Below are positions 45,666 through 53,863 of a DNA stretch of 56,286 nucleotides, piece by piece. Origin of the DNA: Gracilibacillus halophilus YIM-C55.5 (GTDB lineage: Bacteria; Bacillota; Bacilli; Bacillales; Amphibacillaceae); NCBI RefSeq assembly GCF_000359605.1, contig NZ_APML01000012.1, forward strand, positions 1 through 56,286. The letters run 5' to 3'. The number at the start of each line of letters is the position of its first letter. Position 1 is the first letter of the stretch. A program made the translations under genes and the position numbers. The notes beneath the pieces were generated by a model. That model was not told the origin of the DNA. It ran no database searches and worked only from the letters and a program-made list of their open reading frames with translations.

Positions 45666-48215
45666 CTACTCGGCCGGCAATGCATAAGGAATCCATTTTA
45701 AGCACATCATCGCATTTAAACACCACTGTGAGGCTGCATTTGTTGATAAGTTTGGCATTTCTTCGTCTTGTTTCCATGATTTGATACGGTTCTTTTGGAG
45801 ATTCAATCGGTATTCAACTAATAATAAGTCCCATACTTTTTCGGCTAATTTTTGATCTTGAAAATAATGTGCTGCATAGGCAGCGATACCTGTTGCAAAC
45901 ATTGGCCATTGAAAATGTTCTTTATATAATCGATTTTGTGTTTGGTCTCGCATGTCTTTATCAGAAAGCAAATAAAAATGTCCAAACGTTGCTAACATTT
46001 CACTCCATATTGAATCTTGTAACAGTTCATCTAATTCTAGCCAAACTTGTGGTCCACCAAAAGCAACAATCATATGATAGTCTCCTAGTGTTCCATCTCC
46101 CATATGAATGAGCTTCGTTCGCTTACGATCATAATAAAATACTGGACCTGATAATAACTGTAATGGTGCTTCTTTTATATCATGAATGGTGTTTCTAATT
46201 TTTTCTTCATAAAACTGATCTTGGCGACGTTCCCATTGATACAACCAATTCGATAAAAACGATGTCCAATCAGGTCCGGTTCGAATAGGGATGAGCGAAC
46301 CTTTTTGATCATAAAAGTCTCGCATCGGTGGCAAATGATCGATTCGTTGGTCAACGTCTTTCACTTGATCCAATATTTCCGCAGTACGTTCATCTGATGT
46401 TAAATAAAAATAATACTTATGCAACGATGCCATACTAATTCTCACTTCTTTACAGCCACAGCCCCAATGCGTAACATTATGTCGCGAGCCAAACCCTTGA
46501 TCAGGGCCACTATGATACTGATCGACTTCGCTCGTATGTCGCGTCATCGCTTCAGCAAATTGAAAAAGTGATTCACTCGGTTTTCTAAAGAACTGAAACC
46601 ATAACCATAGATTAGGAACAAGTTCACTGTTTTGCCATGCAAATCCACCAAGATCATAATACCATTGGTGGCGAACGGAATCGTAGCTATGCATCACATC
46701 CCCATAATGCCAAAACCCGTACCAATTTCGTTGATCCATCTCAGATTTATAGAATTGAATCACCTCATCGATGGTTGCTTCCACTTCTTTCGCCACTGGA
46801 TGGTCAGTATCAGGCGCTGAAATTGGTCCACATGCTTGTGTTGCAATATAATAGGATGGATCACAAATCAATAACGGCCTTTCTTGGTGAATGTCTAAAT
46901 GAAAATCTAACAATGACGATGATGGAGGTGCTGTAAATAACGTGATTGCTCCTTCACTCGTATTCGAGATACCCACAGGACTACCGCGCCATTCGTGAAA
47001 TCCTTCATAAGCACTCTCCACATGAGTTTGATCCGTATAGTGTTCAAGATTCATAGCAGGCTCATCTGGTGGCCAGAACCAAGTAATAACTGATGACTTA
47101 TCTTTCGCTAAACCGCGCACTTCTAATTCGGATGGGTATTTGCGCCAAAAATTTTTATAGCTGACAAGAAGTCCTCCATTGTCACCACCAATGTACATTC
47201 CTCCCCTTGCTCGTTTGGCGCTCAAAGCTTCAATATACGTCTTCGTTCTAGCTGTACTTTTGGTAAAATGGTAATGCGAAGCACTTCGCTGACTTAACTT
47301 ATAATCGTTCCATATGGCATTTTGTTCCCCTTGCTCAAATATTTGCTCCGTTTCCTTTGTGGGATACACCAATTGCCCAGCGATTTGTTGTTGATAGACT
47401 TGATGATTTTTATATTTACGTGATGTTAGCAATTGGCTTGCTTCTTGATACCAACCATTTTCTGTTGCCACACGAATCGATCGGTTATAAGGTTTTCCTT
47501 CTACATGGGCTTTCCACTCAACTCCGATCCCTTTAATCTTTTCATCGATATCATTGATTCGAGATGAACCATCGATTGTAAATGTATGCACATAACGAAT
47601 CGTCGGCTGTGCTTGTTCCACATATAAACGCAACGAAAATGGAAGTCTCATCTCATCACCGAAAAGATGGGTGCCTTCTAGCTTTATCACAGTACGATAT
47701 AAACCTACCTGCTCAAAGATCACATCTATAATTTTCGTTTCCCAATCATGTTGACGGAACCAAACTTCTTTGTGCTCGGTAAAACATTCTTCGGTAAGCA
47801 AACGTAATTTTCCTGCTTCTATCATTCTTTTTTCATCAATCGTAACATTTTGTATAAAAAATTGGCTTTGCTTTGAAATATCAAAAGCAAGACGACCTGC
47901 CTGCACTTGCCATTTATCTCCTTGCTCATTGATTGAAATGTCTGATTCTGTTAAATGCTCCACGTCTGCTTTGCTCAGTTCTAATGTCTGCACAGTGGAC
48001 GGGACCACTGCTGTATGAGCAGACCATTTCACCGATCCATCTGGCCAAAATGCATTCCACCAAGTTTCCATACGGTAGTTCATTTCAGTTTCATCCATTA
48101 GCTGCATAACATCTGTCGGTTGAAGTTCTCCTTTTTTCCACGGAACGCCCCAAGTGACCGTCACTCCCCGATTGTTTCCCTCTCTCTTCGGAAAGAATAA
48201 TGGCTTTAGTTTCAT
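45666..48215 (-). CDS. Exo-rhamnogalacturonan lyase-like protein (PcRGLX / PL26 type)
   Basis: About 849 residues. The N-terminal beta-sandwich begins with GVTVTWGVPWKKGEL, characteristic of the PcRGLX exo-rhamnogalacturonan lyase family (PL26), and the second half is an alpha/alpha-barrel (YGFWHYGDVMHSYD, YYDLGGFAWQNSELVPNLWLWFQFF, HWGCGCKEVRISMASLHKYY). The founding fungal enzyme releases unsaturated disaccharides from rhamnogalacturonan I ends. No signal peptide, so action would be cytoplasmic. AAGGAG sits seven bases before ATG 48215. It is 246 bases upstream of the importer genes and probably a separate transcript. Activity is inferred from family and context. Confidence 0.8.
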   Translation of the reverse strand: MKLKPLFFPKREGNNRGVTVTWGVPWKKGELQPTDVMQLMDETEMNYRMETWWNAFWPDGSVKWSAHTAVVPSTVQTLELSKADVEHLTESDISINEQGDKWQVQAGRLAFDISKQSQFFIQNVTIDEKRMIEAGKLRLLTEECFTEHKEVWFRQHDWETKIIDVIFEQVGLYRTVIKLEGTHLFGDEMRLPFSLRLYVEQAQPTIRYVHTFTIDGSSRINDIDEKIKGIGVEWKAHVEGKPYNRSIRVATENGWYQEASQLLTSRKYKNHQVYQQQIAGQLVYPTKETEQIFEQGEQNAIWNDYKLSQRSASHYHFTKSTARTKTYIEALSAKRARGGMYIGGDNGGLLVSYKNFWRKYPSELEVRGLAKDKSSVITWFWPPDEPAMNLEHYTDQTHVESAYEGFHEWRGSPVGISNTSEGAITLFTAPPSSSLLDFHLDIHQERPLLICDPSYYIATQACGPISAPDTDHPVAKEVEATIDEVIQFYKSEMDQRNWYGFWHYGDVMHSYDSVRHQWYYDLGGFAWQNSELVPNLWLWFQFFRKPSESLFQFAEAMTRHTSEVDQYHSGPDQGFGSRHNVTHWGCGCKEVRISMASLHKYYFYLTSDERTAEILDQVKDVDQRIDHLPPMRDFYDQKGSLIPIRTGPDWTSFLSNWLYQWERRQDQFYEEKIRNTIHDIKEAPLQLLSGPVFYYDRKRTKLIHMGDGTLGDYHMIVAFGGPQVWLELDELLQDSIWSEMLATFGHFYLLSDKDMRDQTQNRLYKEHFQWPMFATGIAAYAAHYFQDQKLAEKVWDLLLVEYRLNLQKNRIKSWKQDEEMPNLSTNAASQWCLNAMMCLKWIPYALPAE

Positions 48216-48325
48216 TTCCCAACTCCTTTCCATCCTGTTCAGTCATTTGTACTATACGCCGTTCTTTCTTTACAGACAATAAGACTTTTTTGCAATGATA
48301 GAAAAAAGCATATTTGTTACATAAA

Positions 48326-48353
48326 AAAATCCCTGCTTCAGCAAGCAGAGATG
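48326..48353 (-). terminator. Terminator of the YkuI-like gene
   Basis: ATCTCTGCTT / AAGCAGGGAT stem on the minus strand followed by seven T, directly after the stop. Confidence 0.85.
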
Positions 48354-48358
48354 ATAAT

Positions 48359-49575
48359 TCACCATAATAAATATTCATGTTGGTCTAAAAACATCGACGA
48401 CATGTCTAAAAATAAAAATAAGTCTTTTTCTAGCGGGTAAGAGAACGTCCGAATCATTTCCCCTGTTTCAATATCGCTATACAAATCAGATAAAATACCA
48501 GTTTGGTCTTGTTTCATCCGAATGACATTTTCGATAAAATACGGACGCCAACTCCAGTTTTTCATTTGCGCTGAAAAATCATACGTCCAAAGATCATTTG
48601 CTTTTATCACATTCGCTGTTTGTTGATAACCTTCTACGTCAGTAATATACATTCGAAAACAAACATCTTCCATCTGTTCAGCGATGAAGAGAATGCGCTC
48701 ATTTAAGTCAGATTCCCATTTATTTTCGTGACTTAAGCGCGCAATTTGATCATTCAGCTTTTGAGCCAACTGGTATTTTTTCGTCAGTTTTGATTGTTCT
48801 ACATCAATAAACTGACGGATATCACTTTTTACACGATCTTTCCATATATCCTGTTCGATGAAATGAGGAAGTGGTTTTGATATAAAATGGCCTTGATAGT
48901 AACGGCCATGTTTCCGCCACGCATAATGAAATTGATAGTTCGTCTCGATTCCTTCAAAAAGCAATTCAGCCCCTAATTTTCGTGCAAGTAGAGATAACGA
49001 ATAGATTACACTATGAAAAGCAACGGGTGTGGATTGTTGTTGTAATGCTTTTAAATCAATTTTCAATACATCTGGATCTAATAGACTGATTCTGTCTAAA
49101 TTACTTGCTCCTTTCCTAGATCATCAATCGCTATTTGTACGCCTAACGTTTGCAAATATTTTAACGCATTGGTTAATTGACTCATATCACCGTCAAAGTC
49201 TTGCTCTGTCACTTCCAGAACAATCTTCGATAAGTCCATCCCATTGTCTTGATATTCTAGAAACTGTTCAACCAAGTCATACTTACCGTTCATTGTTACG
49301 TAATTGGCTTGAATATTCATGTATAAATACGCATCAGGATTCACTTGTTTAAATACATCAACTGCAATTGATTGAATATGTTGATCGACTTCCATCTTAA
49401 ATTCTTCTGGAACATGCGGATCATGAAAAAACGACCCTAAACTAGTAATTTGACCATTTTGTTCAATACGACCAAGTACTTCATAACCAGTGACTTGATG
49501 GCTATCCGCACTTAAAATAGCCTGAAAATAGGGTTTTACTCTGTCCAAATGCAACATGACATCTAATGGATCCAC
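48359..49575 (-). pseudogene. ykuI: YkuI-like EAL-domain protein, split by a one-base frameshift
   Basis: Resembles B. subtilis YkuI (EAL domain plus PAS-like YkuI_C domain) from end to end. Piece one (from GTG 49575, GGAAGGGG upstream) has DPLDVMLHLDRVKPYFQAI, EVLGR in place of EAL, and IAIDDLGK. The frame then stops. One extra G in AAAGGAGC at 49110-49111 gives GKGASNLDRISLLDPDVLKIDLK, leading into piece two (48359-49066) with LLFEGIETNYQ and the YkuI_C end SDLYSDIETGEMIRTFSYP. YkuI binds cyclic di-GMP and is not known to degrade it; with two cyclases in this window it may be a receptor. Real lesion or base-call error cannot be decided from sequence. Confidence 0.85.
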
Positions 49576-49648
49576 GTCGTACCCCTTCCTTCTGTTCATC
49601 AACTCTTTTTCAATATCATAACATTCATGCAATCATCATATCGAATGA

Positions 49649-49683
49649 AAAAAGCCTGAATCACTAAAGAATCCAGGCTTTTC
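49649..49683 (-). terminator. Terminator of glnA
   Basis: AAAAGCCTGAATC pairs with GATTCCAGGCTTTT-type sequence (49649-49683), T run on the minus-strand exit. Confidence 0.85.
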
Positions 49684-49709
49684 TCAATCTTTTTGAATGG
49701 TTGGGTTGA

Positions 49710-51083
49710 TTAAAACTTCGATTGATAACGTTCTAATTCCCATTCGGTGACAGCTGTTCGATAGCTATCCCATTCAGCTTTTTTCAATGATAGATATTCA
49801 TTAAATGCGTAATCGCCCAATACTTTACGGCCAATTTTTCCAGATTCTAATGCTTGGATCGATTCACCTAATGTCGTTGGCAAATTATCAATACCAATCT
49901 CTTTACGTTGTTCATCTTCCATACTAAAGATATCTAACTCCGTTTCTTCTGGTGCTTCTAGCTTGTTTTCTACACCATCTAAGCCAGCTGCTGCAATAGC
50001 GGCAAACGCATAGTACGGATTAGCTGAAGGATCAGGACAACGAATTTCTACACGTGTTGCAGGGCCACGATTGGCTGGAATACGCACAAGTGCAGAACGG
50101 TTTGAAGACGACCAAGCAATATAACAAGGTGCTTCATATCCTGGAACGAGTCGCTTATAAGAGTTAACAAGCGGATTCGTGAATGCCGTAAATGATGGTA
50201 CGTGTGTTAATAGTCCTGCAATAAACTGATATGCTTCTTGTGATAATTGACGCTCATCAGTCGGATCGAAGAATGCATTTTCACCTGCTTTTTCATCAAA
50301 CAAGGACATATTCACGTGCATTCCGTTCCCGTTCTCACCAAATATTGGTTTAGGCATAAATGTAGCATGTAAACCGAATTTTTGTGCGATGGTTTTTACA
50401 ACCCATTTAAATGTTGTTGCATCGTCAGCTGTCGTTAATGCATCTGCGAATTTAAAATCGATCTCATGCTGACTTTGCGCCACTTCATGGTGACTTGCTT
50501 CCACAGTAAAGCCCATCTTCTTCAAGGTTAAATATACTTCTAAGCGCACTCTTTCACCTAAATCAAAAGGTGCTGGCTCAAAATACCCGCCAAGGTCATG
50601 CAATTCTTTTGTAGGCTGTCCTTTATCATCTGTTTGGAATAAGAAGAATTCTAATTCAGGTCCAACATTGATGGAATATCCTTTTTCTTTTGCTTCATCC
50701 ACCGTCTTTTTCAAAATACTTCTTGGATCACCTTCGAAATACGTACCATCCGGATTCGTAATACTGCATAAAAATCGCGCTTCTGAATATCCTTCTGTTT
50801 CCGTCCATGGTAGCACTACAAAGGATTCTAAATCTGGTAATAAGTATAAATCTGAATTATTAATAGGTGTAAACCCTGTAATGGAAGAACCATCAAACAT
50901 CGTATTTCCTTCTACTACATCATCGATTTGATCCGATGTAACCGTAATTTGTTTTAAGGCACCTTCAATATCAACAAATTGCAAATGCAGAAGTTCTACA
51001 TGCTTGGTTTCAATCTCCTTTTCAATTCGTTTTAATAATTCCTCTCTCGTTACCTGTTTATCAGGTGCAATTGTGTTAGCCAT
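49710..51083 (-). CDS. glnA: Glutamine synthetase, type I
   Basis: About 457 residues; condenses glutamate and ammonia using ATP. Seen: the N-terminal FVDIEGALKQITV beta-grasp and MFDGSSITGF latch, metal-binding GPELEFFLF and EVAQSQHEIDFKF, GNGMHVNMSLF, and substrate loop NRSALVRIPANRGPATRVEIRCPDPSANPY. Lacks the adenylylation tyrosine loop of proteobacterial enzymes and fits the feedback-inhibited Gram-positive (GSI-alpha) class, though the N-terminus is about 10 residues longer than B. subtilis GlnA. ATG 51083 follows AAGGGG. The usual upstream glnR is absent; two TnrA/GlnR boxes lie in front. Confidence 0.97.
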   Translation of the reverse strand: MANTIAPDKQVTREELLKRIEKEIETKHVELLHLQFVDIEGALKQITVTSDQIDDVVEGNTMFDGSSITGFTPINNSDLYLLPDLESFVVLPWTETEGYSEARFLCSITNPDGTYFEGDPRSILKKTVDEAKEKGYSINVGPELEFFLFQTDDKGQPTKELHDLGGYFEPAPFDLGERVRLEVYLTLKKMGFTVEASHHEVAQSQHEIDFKFADALTTADDATTFKWVVKTIAQKFGLHATFMPKPIFGENGNGMHVNMSLFDEKAGENAFFDPTDERQLSQEAYQFIAGLLTHVPSFTAFTNPLVNSYKRLVPGYEAPCYIAWSSSNRSALVRIPANRGPATRVEIRCPDPSANPYYAFAAIAAAGLDGVENKLEAPEETELDIFSMEDEQRKEIGIDNLPTTLGESIQALESGKIGRKVLGDYAFNEYLSLKKAEWDSYRTAVTEWELERYQSKF

Positions 51084-51102
51084 AATAATCAATTCCCCTT
51101 CA

Positions 51103-51119
51103 TGTAAATATTTTTAACA
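51103..51119. promoter_or_regulatory. TnrA/GlnR box, proximal to glnA
   Basis: TGTAA-ATATTTT-TAACA matches TGTNAN7TNACA exactly. It is 20 bases before the glnA start, so it overlaps the initially transcribed region and would act as a repressor site. Confidence 0.85.
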
Positions 51120-51171
51120 TCCTTTGTTATTAAACATCGTACTATTAATGTGTTCATATCGTCATCGTCTT

Positions 51172-51188
51172 TGTCAGAAAATCTAACA
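51172..51188. promoter_or_regulatory. TnrA/GlnR box, distal to glnA
   Basis: TGTCA-GAAAATC-TAACA, also an exact TGTNAN7TNACA, centred 69 bp from the first box. Two sites are also found before glnRA in B. subtilis. Confidence 0.85.
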
Positions 51189-51281
51189 AACTTTTTATGA
51201 AAAATTTAAGCAAAGTCTAGACATAAAGGGGATAACAAAAACTTGATGAAATATATGTGAAGATTCTCGGAAAATGAGCCA

Positions 51282-51383
51282 TACTTTATTTTTCAAGGCT
51301 AACAGTGGCTTGCGATTTCTCCGTTTGACTCGTACATGCTTTTTCGAGGCTAACAGCTACTAGTGATATCTCCGTTTGACTCG
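51282..51383 (-). repeat. Second array of the 51-bp repeat family (two units)
   Basis: Minus-strand units 51383-51333 and 51332-51282, each 51 bp, both beginning CGAGTCAAACGGAGA and carrying CTGTTAGCCT at positions 28-37. The register matches the array at 19241-19495 (TCAAAC at 5-10, GCTGTT near 28). The surrounding 51190-51429 holds no gene. Confidence 0.82.
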
Positions 51384-51429
51384 TATCTATCCACAATAAT
51401 TGAATATGACAATCTCCTAGACAACCAAA

Positions 51430-51462
51430 AAGAGCATTAAACGCTTTGGCTATTTAATGCTC
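51430..51462 (-). terminator. Terminator of gbsR
   Basis: GAGCATTAAA pairs with TTTAATGCTC around an 11-base loop; the minus-strand exit is TTTTTGG. Confidence 0.85.
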
Positions 51463-51485
51463 CAATTTCATAACTATTCAAATGT

Positions 51486-52031
51486 TTAAACATTATCTTT
51501 GGGTAGCAATTCAAAAATTTCACCAGACTCGAGGGAAGCTACAAGTTTTTGAAGCCAATGACAATATTTCTTATAATCCTCTAACTGTTCAAAATCTAGC
51601 TTCGCTCTTTCAATGACATCTTCATCAAGGTTGTCATCTTCCATCACTTGTTGTAGCTCTTTTTGCGCTTCTTTAATAGCAGACAAATTCAACTCCGCTT
51701 CTCGCTTCCATTTACTGCCGAAGAAGCGACTAAAGTAATTGAAAAAATCCTTTTCTGCTACAAAATGATCCTTTCTCGAGCCTTTTTGCCACGTTTTTCG
51801 GACAATATGAATATCTTGCAAATTACGTACCGCTGTGCTCATACTCGGTTTTGTCATACCCAGCTCATCTTTCATTTCATCTAGGGTCATTGAGCTATGA
51901 TTAAAATACATCGTTGCATAAAGACGGCCTATGGACGGCGGGACTCCGTATAGATCCATCGTTTCAGCAATTGCGCTGATAACTTCGCTTTCTGCATCAT
52001 ATATTTTTGATTCAGCAGATTGATTATCCAT
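51486..52031 (-). CDS. gbsR: GbsR-family (MarR-like) transcriptional regulator
   Basis: About 181 residues with a winged helix near 45-100 (PPSIGRLYATMYFNHSSMTLDEM, LGMTKPSMSTAVRNLQ) and the conserved second half VRKTWQKGSRKDHFVAEKDFFNYF and KYCHWLQKLVASLESGEIFELLP, closely matching B. subtilis GbsR, the choline-responsive repressor of glycine betaine synthesis and choline uptake genes. No gbsAB or opuB is adjacent; a BCCT carrier is 20 kb away. I use ATG 52031, preceded by GGGGGAG; the reading frame extends upstream to 52088 without a better site. Confidence 0.85.
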   Translation of the reverse strand: MDNQSAESKIYDAESEVISAIAETMDLYGVPPSIGRLYATMYFNHSSMTLDEMKDELGMTKPSMSTAVRNLQDIHIVRKTWQKGSRKDHFVAEKDFFNYFSRFFGSKWKREAELNLSAIKEAQKELQQVMEDDNLDEDVIERAKLDFEQLEDYKKYCHWLQKLVASLESGEIFELLPKDNV

Positions 52032-52090
52032 AAAGCTCCCCCATTCTTCATATATACCTTTCATTTCGGGCATTTTATTTTCTAACAACT

Positions 52091-52119
52091 ATTGTAAGCG
52101 ATAAATCATTGACATACAA
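52091..52119 (-). promoter_or_regulatory. gbsR promoter, itself a dyad
   Basis: Minus strand TTGTAT (52114-52119), 17 bases, TACAAT (52091-52096). The -35 and -10 boxes are inverted copies (ATTGTA / TACAAT), so the promoter could double as a dyad operator for autoregulation; that part is speculative. Confidence 0.5.
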
Positions 52120-52128
52120 TTAAAAGCC

Positions 52129-53290
52129 TTATTTGTTTTGCTTCATTCGTTGATAAACCATATGAAAAACAATGGAAATGAACACAACAAATAGCGCTAA
52201 ATAGGTAAATAATGCCGTAAATCCAGTGAAAGTGACTACAGTTCCTAATATATAAGATCCTATGGCAATGCTACATCATATAACGTAAAAAAGGTAGCTG
52301 TCGCATGACTATTTCTTCCCATAGCTACCCGTTCCACTGATAATGACAATAGAAATGGAAGCAATGAACCATAACCGATGCCAATAATACTTGCTGCTAG
52401 TAAAAATAACCAAGGTGTTGTGGAAACACTTAGTAATGCGAGGCCGATCGCAAAAATCATTAGGCATGGTAGCATCACGATTTTTGCACCACGCAAATCA
52501 AATAATCGCCCTAAATACGGGCGCGTCACTAGCATCGTAATAGCAAACACTAGAAAGAAATAACTGGATACGGATTCTAAGCTTGATGCTTCGCAAATAC
52601 AGAAATAAAAGAAATAATACCAGAATACGCAAAAGCCACCAATAGACCAATGAAAGAAAATGGTAGGGCTCGAAACTCAAATAATTCCTGTAATGACATA
52701 GCAAACGCTGGCTTCGTATTCTTTTCTTGCTCAGGTTCCTTTAATAACAAAGCAAATACGATGCTTACAAAGGCAAAACACGATAACACTTGAAATAACG
52801 CCGTAAAGGTGAAATATTGTGTCACAGTTAAACCAATAAATGGCCCGATCACAACAGCTACATTCATAAACATCGTAAAATACCCTAACCCTTCACCTTG
52901 ACGCTTGGCAGGTACGATATCTGCCGCAATGGCTGAAGTGGCTGTTGTTACAATCGCAAATGAAATGCCGTGAACAAATCGTAACACCATCAATGCGTCA
53001 AATTGATCCATCCAAAAATAACCTATATTCGTTATCGCAAAAGCAATGGCACTTCCAATAAGCATCCGCTTTTTGCCAAATCGCTCAAGCAATTGCCCGG
53101 AAAATGGACGCATGATAATTGCAGCAATCAGCATCGCCGTAACTACTAACCCACCTTGCGCTTCTGTTCCCCCGATCTGATAAATCACATACAACGGTAA
53201 TGTCGTCAATAATGAATAAAAGGTCGTAAATATAAATAAATTAACGAGTGATACACTGATAAAATTTTTCGTCCAAATCGGTTGATTCAT
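52129..53290 (-). pseudogene. MFS efflux transporter split by two one-base frameshifts
   Basis: Twelve-helix MFS drug-type transporter in three frames: 52577-53290 (first seven or so helices, with FGKKRMLIGSAIAFA and GRFVHG-like motifs), 52260-52550 (VTRPYLGRLFDLRGAK) and 52129-52270 (final helix to VYQRMKQNK). Adding one G at about 52582 gives AKHQGLESVSSYFFLVFAIT; adding one G at about 52271 gives LYDVGIAIGSYILGTVVTF. The restored protein is about 386 residues with no gaps. It sits nine bases after a MarR gene, which probably controls it. Either an inactivated gene or two base-call errors. Confidence 0.85.
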
Positions 53291-53299
53291 ATTTAATAG

Positions 53300-53713
53300 C
53301 TATTCTCCCTCTATGTAGAGTTTTTCTAAAATGTTGCGCAATTGATCCAATTCCTGATTCGATAAGGCACTAATAAACTGATTTTCTTTGCTACGAATCG
53401 CTTCTTTTATTTCTGGGTATTTATGAATCGCTTGATTCGTTAACTCAATCACCTTTTCGCGCTTATCTGTACCGTCTCTACGAATCACCCATCCGGCTTT
53501 CTCCATCCGCGTCAGTGTTCTCGTAACCGTCGGCGCTTCTACCTGAAGATACCTCCATATATCCGTTTGTATCATCGGTCCTTTGTGATAAAGCGTATAT
53601 AGAATGGTCCATTGCGAAGCGTATAAACCAAATGTCTCTAATGTTTCATTTAACGCTTTAGACAATAGTCGTGCTTTTTGATTGTATAAATGAAAAAGGT
53701 TGCTCACATCCAT
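53300..53713 (-). CDS. MarR-family regulator
   Basis: 137 residues with a winged helix-turn-helix: LYASQWTILYTLYHKGPMIQTDIWRYLQVEAPTVTRTLTRMEKAGWVIRRDGTDKREKVIEL. The wing DGTDKREK and the flanking dimer helices are typical. It directly precedes the MFS gene on the same strand and has an 18-bp perfect palindrome upstream, so it most likely represses both genes until an inducer binds. The start ATG 53713 follows AAAGGAT. Ligand unknown. Confidence 0.9.
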   Translation of the reverse strand: MDVSNLFHLYNQKARLLSKALNETLETFGLYASQWTILYTLYHKGPMIQTDIWRYLQVEAPTVTRTLTRMEKAGWVIRRDGTDKREKVIELTNQAIHKYPEIKEAIRSKENQFISALSNQELDQLRNILEKLYIEGE

Positions 53714-53734
53714 TTTAATCGATCCTTTCTCGAT

Positions 53735-53752
53735 TATTTACCTAGGTAAATA
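53735..53752. promoter_or_regulatory. 18-bp perfect palindrome, MarR operator candidate
   Basis: TATTTACCTAGGTAAATA, perfectly symmetric, 22 bases upstream of the marR start codon. A second, looser dyad ACTGAA-CA-TTCAGT lies at about 53776-53789. Confidence 0.72.
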
Positions 53753-53834
53753 TCAACTCGCACTTGAACAATTTTACTGAACATTCAGTGAAAAGTAAAG
53801 CTTCGCAACTGAATCAACGGTTAGAAAAAACAAA

Positions 53835-53863
53835 AGAAAAGCCGCAATCGAGTAGATTACGAC
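53835..53863 (-). terminator. Terminator overlapping the symporter stop codon
   Basis: GTCGTAATC pairs (with two G-U pairs) with GATTGCGGC on the minus strand, followed by TTTTCTTTTG. Confidence 0.7.
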
